From Pseudomonadota bacterium (lineage in GTDB: Bacteria; Pseudomonadota; Gammaproteobacteria; UBA6429; Thiohalophilaceae): a stretch of 47,826 nt of DNA. Where the stretch lies: NCBI GenBank assembly GCA_022340685.1, contig JAJDNN010000070.1, forward strand, positions 1 to 47,826, in the 5' to 3' direction. The notes under the pieces were generated by a model that was not told the DNA's origin, did no database searches, and saw only the letters and a program-made list of their open reading frames with translations. Of the stretch, positions 26,101-33,383 are shown piece after piece. A program made the translations under genes and the position numbers. Numbering within the stretch: the stretch's first letter is position 1; the number at the start of each line of letters is the position of its first letter.

Positions 26101-27150
26101 ATGTCGCTTGGCCCCGTCATGCTGGACTTGCAAGGAGTGGACATCACGCCGGAAGAGCGTGAGTTGCTGGCGCATCCGCATGTGGGCGGGGTGATCCTGT
26201 TCAGCCGCAACTTCACGTCGGTCGAACAGCTCGAACGTCTGGTTAGTGACATTCACGGGATCCGCACGCCGCGATTGCTGATCGCGGTGGATCACGAAGG
26301 CGGTCGGGTGCAGCGCTTCCGTGACGGGTTTACCCTGTTACCCGCCGCGGCCCACTTCGGGCAGGTGTATGACGAGGATCCGGGTCGTGGCCGACATCTG
26401 GCGGAGCGGGCGGGTTGGTTGATGGCGGTGGAGCTTCGCGCCGTGGGTATTGATTTCAGCTTCGCGCCGGTGCTGGATGTCGATCACGGTATCAGTGAAG
26501 TGATCGGCAATCGCGCCTTTCACCGGGAACCGGCAGTGGTGGCCGAGCTTGCCCATGCCTATATAAAAGGAATGCACGATGCAGGCATGGCCGCCACCGG
26601 CAAGCATTTTCCGGGGCACGGCGCAGTCAGCGCCGATTCCCATGTCGCCATTCCGGTCGATGAACGGGATTACAATGACATTTATGCCCATGACATTCTG
26701 CCATTCAAGCGCCTGATCCCCGAGGGCCTGGCCGCCATCATGCCGGCGCATGTCATCTATCCGAAGATTGACAAATTACCGGCCGGTTTTTCCAGCCACT
26801 GGTTGCAAGAGATCTTGCGCACCCGACTGCAGTTTCAGGGCGTGATTTTCAGTGATGATCTGGATATGCAGGGCGCCAGTGTGGTGGGACAGGATTATGC
26901 GACGCGGGCCCGGCTTGCCCTGCAGGCCGGATGTGACATGGTGCTGGTGTGCAACAACCGCGCCGGTGCGGTTGAAGTGGTCGACGCGCTGGCCGATGAC
27001 AACGACCCGGTCGCCCATGTGCGTCTGGCCCGGATGCACGGGCGGCATGATATTACGCGGCGCAAGCTGCATCAGCAGATCCGCTGGAAAGAAGCCGTGG
27101 CGCTGATTGAACGGTATCAGGATGATCCCAGCATGGAATTTAATTTTTAG
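26101..27150 (+). CDS. nagZ: Beta-N-acetylhexosaminidase, cell-wall recycling
   Basis: NagZ cleaves N-acetylglucosamine from anhydro-muropeptides in the cytosol. The 349-residue glycoside-hydrolase family 3 protein has VDHEGGRVQRF near residues 63-73 and the signature KHFPGHGAVSADSH at 168-181, which includes the catalytic His. FSDDLDMQGA near residues 250-259 contains the nucleophile Asp. It has no signal peptide, as expected. Downstream lies hypoxanthine phosphoribosyltransferase by 11 bases, reproducing a neighbourhood seen in Pseudomonas. The YkuD gene upstream may share the cell-wall theme. Confidence 0.96.
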   Translation: MSLGPVMLDLQGVDITPEERELLAHPHVGGVILFSRNFTSVEQLERLVSDIHGIRTPRLLIAVDHEGGRVQRFRDGFTLLPAAAHFGQVYDEDPGRGRHLAERAGWLMAVELRAVGIDFSFAPVLDVDHGISEVIGNRAFHREPAVVAELAHAYIKGMHDAGMAATGKHFPGHGAVSADSHVAIPVDERDYNDIYAHDILPFKRLIPEGLAAIMPAHVIYPKIDKLPAGFSSHWLQEILRTRLQFQGVIFSDDLDMQGASVVGQDYATRARLALQAGCDMVLVCNNRAGAVEVVDALADDNDPVAHVRLARMHGRHDITRRKLHQQIRWKEAVALIERYQDDPSMEFNF

Positions 27151-27161
27151 CTGGCGCGATA

Positions 27162-27722
27162 ATGTCAGACAAGCCATTACAACCCGATGAAGTTCGCCTG
27201 GTCCTGGCCGAGGCGGAATGCCTGTTCAGTCAGGCCGAGGTGGAACGTGAACTCGATCGGCTGGCAGTTGAAATTACCGCCCGGCATGCCAACACAAACC
27301 CGGTAGTCTTGTGCGTCATGACCGGCGGCCTGATCCCGGCCGGGCACCTGTTGACGCGACTGGGGTTTCCGCTTGAAGTTGATTACATTCATGCTACACG
27401 CTACGCGGGCGAAACACGTGGCGGGGAACTGAGTTGGCAAACCGAGCCCGGTATCGAACTGCGGGATCGCGAAATCATCATCATCGACGACATATTGGAC
27501 GAAGGTATTACGCTTGCCGCCATCGTTGACTATTGCCGCCAGCAGGGGGCGTGTCAGGTCTGTACCGCAGTGCTGGTGGAGAAACGGCACGATCGCAAGA
27601 ACGGTTTTCGGGCAGACTATGTCGGTCTCGAAATCGAGGACCGTTACGTATTTGGTTACGGCATGGACTACAAGGGATATTTACGCAATGCAGCGGGGAT
27701 TTATGCAGTCAAGGGCCTCTAG
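27162..27722 (+). CDS. hpt: Hypoxanthine-guanine phosphoribosyltransferase
   Basis: The enzyme salvages hypoxanthine or guanine using PRPP. The 186-residue protein has the PRPP-binding motif IIIIDDILDEGITL near residues 106-119 and the base-binding segment DRYVFGYGMDYKGYLRN. Length and motifs fit type I phosphoribosyltransferases of the Hpt kind (E. coli gene hpt). It lies next to a methylthioinosine phosphorylase whose product is hypoxanthine, so together they return the purine of methylthioadenosine to the nucleotide pool. The gene begins 11 bases after nagZ. Confidence 0.92.
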   Translation: MSDKPLQPDEVRLVLAEAECLFSQAEVERELDRLAVEITARHANTNPVVLCVMTGGLIPAGHLLTRLGFPLEVDYIHATRYAGETRGGELSWQTEPGIELRDREIIIIDDILDEGITLAAIVDYCRQQGACQVCTAVLVEKRHDRKNGFRADYVGLEIEDRYVFGYGMDYKGYLRNAAGIYAVKGL

Positions 27723-27770
27723 GCCGTACTCAGTGTCGTCAACTCTGGTTTTAATCACATTTATTCAGGA

Positions 27771-28517
27771 ATGAACATGACAAGCGTAGCAATCATCGGC
27801 GGCACGGGGCTGGCCGCCCTGCATGGTCTGGAAATCACCCATCGGGAAATCATGCAGACGCCATTTGGTGAACCCTCGGGGATCCTGACACGGGGCCGGT
27901 ATTGCGGTCATGATGTCATGTTTTTACCACGTCATGGGGCGGGGCATAATATCCCGCCGCACAAAGTCAATTACCGCGCGAATATCTGGGTGTTGAAAGA
28001 AGCAGGCGTAAAAAATGTGATCGCGGTGAACGCTGTCGGGGGAATTCATGCCGACATGAGCCCCGGCTGTCTGGTTATCCCCGATCAGATCATTGATTAC
28101 ACCTGGTCACGAACCAACACATTTTTCGAAGACAGCCTCAGCACGGTCGTGCATGTCGATTTTACCGAGCCTTACTGCGAAGTAGTGCGTCAGCACCTGA
28201 TCAAGGGTGCCCGGAAGGCCGACCTGGCGTTGATCGATCAGGCGACCTATGGTGCCACCCAGGGTCCGCGCCTGGAAACTGCAGCCGAAGTCGATCGGCT
28301 TGAACGGGACGGGTGTGACATTGTTGGCATGACGGGCATGCCTGAAGCGGTTTTGGCGCGGGAGCTGGATCTTTGTTACGCCAGTGTATCCCTGGTGGTC
28401 AATCGTGCCGCCGGACGCGGGACAGGCGCAATTACCATGGAAGAGATTGAGCAGAATCTTAACAGCGGCATGCAACAGGTGCGCCGGCTGCTGGAATATA
28501 CAATTCCCCTGATTTAG
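27771..28517 (+). CDS. S-methyl-5'-thioinosine phosphorylase
   Basis: The 248-residue protein belongs to the purine nucleoside phosphorylase/MTA phosphorylase family, with the N-terminal IIGGTGLAAL, the phosphate-binding LPRHGAGHNIPPHKVNYRAN, and the substrate region MTGMPEAVLARELDLCYASVS. Sequence, length and context match the Pseudomonas enzyme specific for methylthioinosine rather than methylthioadenosine. It would release hypoxanthine plus methylthioribose-1-phosphate, feeding the upstream hpt product. Substrate specificity is an inference from context. Two in-frame ATGs, 27771 and 27777, are possible. The stop overlaps the end of csiV. Confidence 0.9.
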   Translation: MNMTSVAIIGGTGLAALHGLEITHREIMQTPFGEPSGILTRGRYCGHDVMFLPRHGAGHNIPPHKVNYRANIWVLKEAGVKNVIAVNAVGGIHADMSPGCLVIPDQIIDYTWSRTNTFFEDSLSTVVHVDFTEPYCEVVRQHLIKGARKADLALIDQATYGATQGPRLETAAEVDRLERDGCDIVGMTGMPEAVLARELDLCYASVSLVVNRAAGRGTGAITMEEIEQNLNSGMQQVRRLLEYTIPLI

Positions 28518-29287
28518 TTTTTCGGGGCGGACTTGCCCGTGTTGGTCTGATTTTCGTAAGGGGTAATAAATATCAGCAGTCCCAGCACCGGGTTGTCCAA
28601 GTAATGCAATTCCCGGCTACGCATGCGGCGTCGGGTTTGATGTTGCCGATAGGTCACAGGCTGCTGAACATCCGGCGTACTGGTTTCGAACATAAGGGGA
28701 TCTGCCGACTGGTTAGCCGGTTGTGGCACGAAGATAATATCCGTGGTGACGTGCAGGTAGCGCGACAGATACACCCTGATCAGAGCTTCGATCTCGCCGG
28801 CCTCAGGAGTGACATAGGGTGACTGTGGCGTTGCAGTGGTATTGGCAGCACCCGTCGCCTGCGTTCCGGACGCGCCGGGCGGCACACCGGGAATCATTTT
28901 CTTGAAATAAACTGTCATTGCATCCTCTTCCGACAGACCCGGCTGGCGCCAGGCGGTGTGTAACAGTACCCGCCGTGAATCTGATGCTTCGATCTTTTCG
29001 GCCTGCTTCGTTAACTGCAGACTTTTGGCCGGGAGTAGTTTAAAGGCGAGGGCGGGATCGACGCCCTCGGGCAAGGTACCGGTAAAACGCTCGCCGAGCG
29101 ACACTGTCTTGTCATCCCGCACGAGTTCGACGCTGCTGGGCCAGTACTCCGAGTCACGTGCGGAACGGTCCAGATTCTCAAATAATATGATTTCAACGTC
29201 ATAGTAGCGAATTTCTTCCTCTGCCTGAACCGAAATGGGAAGCACGCAGATAATCAGGCCCAGCCAGAATAGTTTATTCAATTTCAA
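28514..29287 (-). CDS. CsiV-family secreted protein
   Basis: The 257-residue precursor has a signal peptide (LFWLGLIICVLPISVQA, cleavage near VQAEEE). A domain beginning RYYDVEIILFENLD follows, which is the hallmark of the CsiV family (a peptidoglycan-binding-like secreted protein named in Pseudoalteromonas/Vibrio-type studies). Near the C-terminus, SRELHYLDNPVLGLLIFITPYE is also typical. It is usually found next to mfd and nucleoside phosphorylase genes, as here in part. The molecular role is not established. It is convergent with the phosphorylase by a 4-base overlap and divergent from def. Confidence 0.85.
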   Translation of the reverse strand: MKLNKLFWLGLIICVLPISVQAEEEIRYYDVEIILFENLDRSARDSEYWPSSVELVRDDKTVSLGERFTGTLPEGVDPALAFKLLPAKSLQLTKQAEKIEASDSRRVLLHTAWRQPGLSEEDAMTVYFKKMIPGVPPGASGTQATGAANTTATPQSPYVTPEAGEIEALIRVYLSRYLHVTTDIIFVPQPANQSADPLMFETSTPDVQQPVTYRQHQTRRRMRSRELHYLDNPVLGLLIFITPYENQTNTGKSAPKN

Positions 29288-29346
29288 ATCCTGTGATTAG
29301 TGTTGTCTTTTCAAGTAGCGGGACTGCTGCTCTTCCGCCAGCTCGA

Positions 29347-29362
29347 CATAGTGTAAACTATG
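29347..29362. promoter_or_regulatory. Perfect palindrome in the csiV-def interval
   Basis: CATAGT-GTAA-ACTATG is a perfect 6-base inverted repeat with a 4-base spacer in the divergent csiV/def intergenic region. It could be an operator for a dimeric regulator; there is no second copy visible nearby. Confidence 0.3.
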
Positions 29363-29468
29363 CCATCATCGTAGTCCGGTCCGAGTACCCCGTCACAGCG
29401 ATTGCGCGTTGTCCTTGTTTCGCATGCCGCTGAGCGCCCCGGACTGAAATCTGGTTTGGAGAACGTAC

Positions 29469-30020
29469 ATGGCCGTCAAGGAAACCCTGAAAATGGGCCA
29501 CCCCCTGTTGCAGCAAGTAGCCCAGCCCGTCACGGATTTTAACACGCCGGCGCTGGACGCGCTGATTCAGGATATGCTGGATACCATGCAGGCCCTGAAC
29601 GGTGCGGGCCTGGCGGCGCCCCAGATTGGGGTCAGCCAACGGGTGGTCATTTTCGGCGTGGATGCCAATCCGCGCTACCCGGACATCGAGGTAGTCCCGC
29701 AGACCGTGTTAATCAACCCGCAACTCACCATGCTGGATGACGAGATGGAAGAGGGCTGGGAAGGGTGCCTGAGTGTGCCGGGCATGCGGGGGCTGGTCCC
29801 GCGCTATACCCGCATCCACTACACTGGTAGGGATCAGCAGGGCGACAGTATCGAGCGTGACGCAAGCGATTTTCATGCGCGTGTCGTGCAGCACGAAGTA
29901 GATCATCTGGATGGTATCCTGTACCCGCAACGCATCCGGGACCTGCGCAATTTCGGCTATGAGTCGGTGCTGTTCCCTGATCTGACACCGGAGACTGAGC
30001 CGCCCGAGGCGCGCGAGTAA
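29469..30020 (+). CDS. def: Peptide deformylase
   Basis: Peptide deformylase removes the formyl group from nascent proteins. The 183-residue protein has the three metal/catalytic motifs: [11 protein letters not shown] near residues 43-53, [11 protein letters not shown] near residues 97-107, and [12 protein letters not shown] near residues 141-152 (HExxH). These are unambiguous. It is separate from fmt, its usual partner, which is not in this window. This type with a longer C-terminal end ([16 protein letters not shown]) resembles the second deformylase many proteobacteria carry, so a paralogue may exist elsewhere. Confidence 0.95.
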   Translation: MAVKETLKMGHPLLQQVAQPVTDFNTPALDALIQDMLDTMQALNGAGLAAPQIGVSQRVVIFGVDANPRYPDIEVVPQTVLINPQLTMLDDEMEEGWEGCLSVPGMRGLVPRYTRIHYTGRDQQGDSIERDASDFHARVVQHEVDHLDGILYPQRIRDLRNFGYESVLFPDLTPETEPPEARE

Positions 30021-30068
30021 AATGTGTGAAGTGAAACATACCAAACTGGCTTATTTAAAGGAGCAACT

Positions 30069-30431
30069 GTGAAGTCGATTCGCTGGATACTGGGTAAAAT
30101 CATTCTGTTTCTGGATGCCGTATTTGCACCCAGTCCACGCGTGCGTTCCACCGAGGCACAAGCCGAAGTCGATGCGCGCACTGCGCAACTGAAACTGTAT
30201 CAGTATTTGGCCTGCCCCTTTTGTGTCAAGACGCGACGGGCGATTCGGCGTCTGGGTCTGCAAATCGAAACCCGTGATGCCCTGCATAACCCCGAATTTC
30301 GCAAGGAACTGGAAGAGCAGGGTGGCAAACAGCAGGTTCCGTGCCTGAAAATCACCCACGATGATGGCCGCGTTGAATGGATGTATGAATCATCGGACAT
30401 CATCCGGTATCTGGAATCCTGCTTCGGTTGA
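30069..30431 (+). CDS. Glutaredoxin / GST N-terminal domain protein
   Basis: The 120-residue protein starts at GTG with GGAG upstream. A hydrophobic N-terminal segment (WILGKIILFLDAVFAP, residues 5-20) may anchor it to the membrane. The glutaredoxin fold follows, with LYQYLACPFCVKTRRAI near residues 43-59, holding the CPFC redox motif. Later, QVPCLKI contains the cis-proline. The domain matches small glutaredoxin-like GST_N proteins found near def in several Gammaproteobacteria. The electron donor is likely glutathione. It is followed 43 bases later by a SirB2-like gene. Confidence 0.85.
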   Translation: MKSIRWILGKIILFLDAVFAPSPRVRSTEAQAEVDARTAQLKLYQYLACPFCVKTRRAIRRLGLQIETRDALHNPEFRKELEEQGGKQQVPCLKITHDDGRVEWMYESSDIIRYLESCFG

Positions 30432-30474
30432 TCGGGGCAGAGAGACTGCGGGGCTGAAGTGACGGAAAGAGGGT

Positions 30475-30882
30475 GTGTTGAGCTACGATTTAATCAAAAC
30501 GCTGCATATCGCTACCGTCGTTACGACATTCCTGCTATTCGTAACGCGTGCCGCCTGGTTGTTCGGCCAGGCAAACAACCGGCCAGGCTGGATGCGCTGG
30601 TTACCGCACGTCAATGATACCCTGTTGCTGATTTTTGGTATCTGGCTTGCCGTTCTGGCCGGACTAAATCCCCTACTGCACGCCTGGCTGCTGGCCAAGT
30701 TGATTGCGTTGATTGTTTACATCTGGCTTGGCATGCTGGCCCTGAAATGGGCGCAAACCCGCCGCAGCCAGGTCATTGCGATTGTGCTGGCACTGCTGGT
30801 ATTCGGCTATATGGTGGGTGCTGCATTGACCAAACAGGCAGGGTGGATTGGCTTTGTAGGCTTGACCACTAAAATATTTTAA
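30475..30882 (+). CDS. SirB2-family membrane protein
   Basis: The 135-residue protein starts at GTG (or TTG three bases later) with the family opening LSYDLIKTLHIATVVTTFLLF. It has four predicted transmembrane helices. The conserved segments WLPHVNDTLLLIFGIWL and WLLAKLIALIVYIWLGMLALK support SirB2. SirB2 was named near a Salmonella invasion regulator, but its function is unknown; it is widespread. Its TAA stop overlaps the stop of the minus-strand peptidase gene by 3 bases. Confidence 0.85.
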   Translation: MLSYDLIKTLHIATVVTTFLLFVTRAAWLFGQANNRPGWMRWLPHVNDTLLLIFGIWLAVLAGLNPLLHAWLLAKLIALIVYIWLGMLALKWAQTRRSQVIAIVLALLVFGYMVGAALTKQAGWIGFVGLTTKIF

Positions 30883-31820
30883 AAACGGACGACTGCGTGA
30901 CCACCTTGCTCAATCCAGCCGTGTATCATCTTTTTGGTAGTGAACCCGCTGGCACAGTTGCCTAGCTTATCAATCACAATTACTCCACCCCGTCCATTCA
31001 CTTTATCGGTTAAATACTGGATACCTGCTTGCGTAGCTTGTTCAGCATTCATGCCCTTCATATAGATAAAGTCTGATATGGTTTTGGCAATAACGCTACG
31101 CATAAAATCTTCACCATAGCCGGTGGCGGATACTGCACATGTTTCATTGTCCGCATAAACTCCTGCGCCGATAATGGGAGAATCCCCGACCCGACCCATT
31201 CGCTTGTTGACAATACCCCCGGTTGAGGTTGCGGCAGCAAGATTCCCATCGGAATCACGTGCAATGGCTCCGATGGTTCCATATTTCTGATCTTCACTAT
31301 CGTTTTCGGTGTCGTCGTGATCCAGCATGACCTTGTGCTTCAGGCGGGCTTTATTAAATTGCTCTATACGATCAGGTGTATAGAAATAATTTTCCGGTGC
31401 GCGATCCATGCCGCAATGTTCAGCAAAACGTATGGCGCCTTCGGAAATCAACATAACATGCTCACTTTCAGTCATAACGAAGCGTGCCAGCTGAATCGGG
31501 TTGGAGATATTATCTACTGCGGCCACCGCACCGGCGGACAGATTGCGCCCATCCATAATTGCGGCATCCATTTCTACCTTGCCTTCTTCGTTTAGTACTG
31601 AACCACAACCGGCATTAAATATTGGGTCATCTTCAAGCAGGGACGCGCAGGTTTCTACCGCTTGTAATGCCGAGCCACCGAGTGTAAGTATTTCGCGACC
31701 ATGCTCAAGGACACGACGGATACTTTCCAGATAACGAACTGCAGTTTTGTTATCCTTTATGTTATCCATGGCCCCGGCACCGCCGTGAACCATAAGCGAA
31801 AAATTGTCTGATTGATTCAT
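30879..31820 (-). CDS. Isoaspartyl peptidase / plant-type L-asparaginase
   Basis: The 313-residue protein is an Ntn-hydrolase of the type-2 asparaginase family, which cleaves beta-aspartyl peptides and asparagine. The N-terminal MVHGGAGAM and the cleavage site YGTIGAIA, with the nucleophile Thr182, are present. LAAATSTGG, GRVGDSPIIGAGVYAD and ATGYGEDFMRS follow. The enzyme is made as a precursor that self-cleaves before Thr182. G+C is about 46% in sampled lines, well below neighbours such as def. It is encoded 63 bases after an ATP-grasp ligase in the same direction, so the two probably form one unit. A simple asparagine role remains possible. Confidence 0.9.
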   Translation of the reverse strand: MNQSDNFSLMVHGGAGAMDNIKDNKTAVRYLESIRRVLEHGREILTLGGSALQAVETCASLLEDDPIFNAGCGSVLNEEGKVEMDAAIMDGRNLSAGAVAAVDNISNPIQLARFVMTESEHVMLISEGAIRFAEHCGMDRAPENYFYTPDRIEQFNKARLKHKVMLDHDDTENDSEDQKYGTIGAIARDSDGNLAAATSTGGIVNKRMGRVGDSPIIGAGVYADNETCAVSATGYGEDFMRSVIAKTISDFIYMKGMNAEQATQAGIQYLTDKVNGRGGVIVIDKLGNCASGFTTKKMIHGWIEQGGHAVVRF

Positions 31821-31883
31821 AAACGACTAATTGACGGGAATGATGCCGGCACACTTAATGTGATGACGAATCAAAAAATCATA

Positions 31884-33002
31884 TCAGAGTCGGGCAGCAA
31901 GTTCTACTTCCAGCGCATCCTGGTATGGCCGTGAACCCGCCATCAGTATTACCAGTTTGCCCTCCAGAACAGTTCCCCAGTTGATTACAATCGCGCCTTC
32001 ACCGGTTCTTTTATCAAACTCAATATCACTGAGATCGATGTTTGCAAGCGACCGGTGTCTGGTTGAAAAGTTCATGGCTGTCCATTCAGGGATATCAAGT
32101 TTCTGTGCAACAATTGTTGGATATGTCGCGCCATTAAATCGCGGGTTACATTCAATGACAGGAAAACGCAGGCCCCTGTCTGTTTGGGTAATAGCAACAT
32201 CGAATGCGAAGATGCCCTTCATGCCATGTTCCACTAACCATTGAGCCATCTTGTCAACTGCAACCCAGGGTTCAAGGCTGGCAGGATAGCGATTTCCCTG
32301 ATGTGTGAATTTATCCAGTATTTGTTCGCTTGCGGCAAGGCGAACAACATCGTTTCCGAGCACCCTGTACTGCAAATTCAGGAAGGTCTCTGTATTCACT
32401 TCTTCCTGTATCTGGACCGGAGTATCATCTGGAAATTGCGATAGAGCCGCCCTGAACTCAATTTTGTCTGCACAATGGTAAATACCTACCCCGGAAACAG
32501 ACACTGCTGCCTTGAGGTAACAGGGAAAGGTGATTTCACTTATGACCTCGGACCCGATATCTGTGACATTGTTAAAACAGAGTGTCATGGGCACATCAAC
32601 ACCAAGCTTTTCAGCCAGGGCTATGAAATTGTTTTTTGAGTTTATGTATTCAACAGTTTCCAGCCACGCATGGTCGCCCCAGTAGCCACATTCATTCGGA
32701 CCAAAATAGAAAACAGATGGTTGAAATCCGATATGTGAGCCGAGGTGTTTCAGATTCAGGTCCCAGATCACATATTCCGTGTGGGGCAGGCCAATACGCT
32801 GATAGTGGGCAACGATGTCCTGCCAGAGTGGTTTCAATGCCGGGTGAAGTTGAATGATATCGCTGGGTTCCGAGACCCCCAGAGCGCGACCGGAATACAG
32901 ATAATTGCCCGCTACTCCCTCGGCTGTACAATTCATTATGTCGTGATTGATTATGTATTTACCCGCCGGTAAATAGCCGTGACTGATAGCAACAGATGAC
33001 AT
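31884..33002 (-). CDS. ATP-grasp ligase, unknown substrate
   Basis: The 372-residue protein has an ATP-grasp fold. The N-terminal pre-grasp region (about residues 1-130) contains YFGPNECGYWGDHAW, then SKNNFIALAEKLGVDVPMTL leads into the ATP-binding domains. The metal-binding region near residues 300-315 is PVIECNPRFNGATYP, the usual E-x-N-x-R of peptide or amide ligases. The start at 33002 is set by a strong AGGAGGA eight bases upstream. Such enzymes join a carboxylate to an amine or peptide with ATP. I do not recognise the family more closely. Sampled G+C is about 46%. Pairing with an isoaspartyl peptidase suggests a beta-aspartyl or other non-standard peptide, but this is inference. Confidence 0.8.
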   Translation of the reverse strand: MSSVAISHGYLPAGKYIINHDIMNCTAEGVAGNYLYSGRALGVSEPSDIIQLHPALKPLWQDIVAHYQRIGLPHTEYVIWDLNLKHLGSHIGFQPSVFYFGPNECGYWGDHAWLETVEYINSKNNFIALAEKLGVDVPMTLCFNNVTDIGSEVISEITFPCYLKAAVSVSGVGIYHCADKIEFRAALSQFPDDTPVQIQEEVNTETFLNLQYRVLGNDVVRLAASEQILDKFTHQGNRYPASLEPWVAVDKMAQWLVEHGMKGIFAFDVAITQTDRGLRFPVIECNPRFNGATYPTIVAQKLDIPEWTAMNFSTRHRSLANIDLSDIEFDKRTGEGAIVINWGTVLEGKLVILMAGSRPYQDALEVELAARL

Positions 33003-33383
33003 GACTTTTATCCTCCTGCCCACACCTTCTACATAAATGAAAGCAAGTATCAGGCCATGCAGTAAGTTGCTGTTATATCAAGAATCAGTCATGGACTTGG
33101 GTATAATTATGGTGCGTGAATATGAGCCTTTGCGCAGTTTTGGTGCGACCGGTATTCGTGAACAGAGCCTGATGTTCCCGTACGATTGTGCGGCACCATT
33201 GGGCCGGTGCGTATCTACCGTCATTAGTGGGTGGTTGCCCAAAGTTACAAGGTAGATGGACTGCCTGAATGTATGGATGCATTACCAGTGCAACGACGTG
33301 CCTTGTAAGTGGGTGAGGGGTGTTTTCATGCTAGCCGAACGTAATTTTAGTGGAAGAATGTGAAAAGAAAGAAGGAAACATCT
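33003..33383. other. Gene-poor interval upstream of the P-type ATPase
   Basis: This 381-base stretch holds no gene I can support. A TATAAT at 33102-33107 is present, but no -35 box is at a proper distance. A small palindromic arm (GCACC...GGTGC) occurs near 33190. The stretch is between an acquired-looking divergent gene pair and the ATPase, and could carry promoters for both sides. Confidence 0.4.

Noticed and set aside
33102-33107. A perfect TATAAT as a promoter
   Set aside because: No -35-like element lies 16-18 bases upstream, and no gene starts at a suitable distance, so I list it only as part of the gap.
33037-33255. A 72-codon reading frame in the gap before the P-type ATPase
   Set aside because: No ribosome-binding site, no recognisable domain, and composition like random DNA. 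It lies in a region with no other coding signal.
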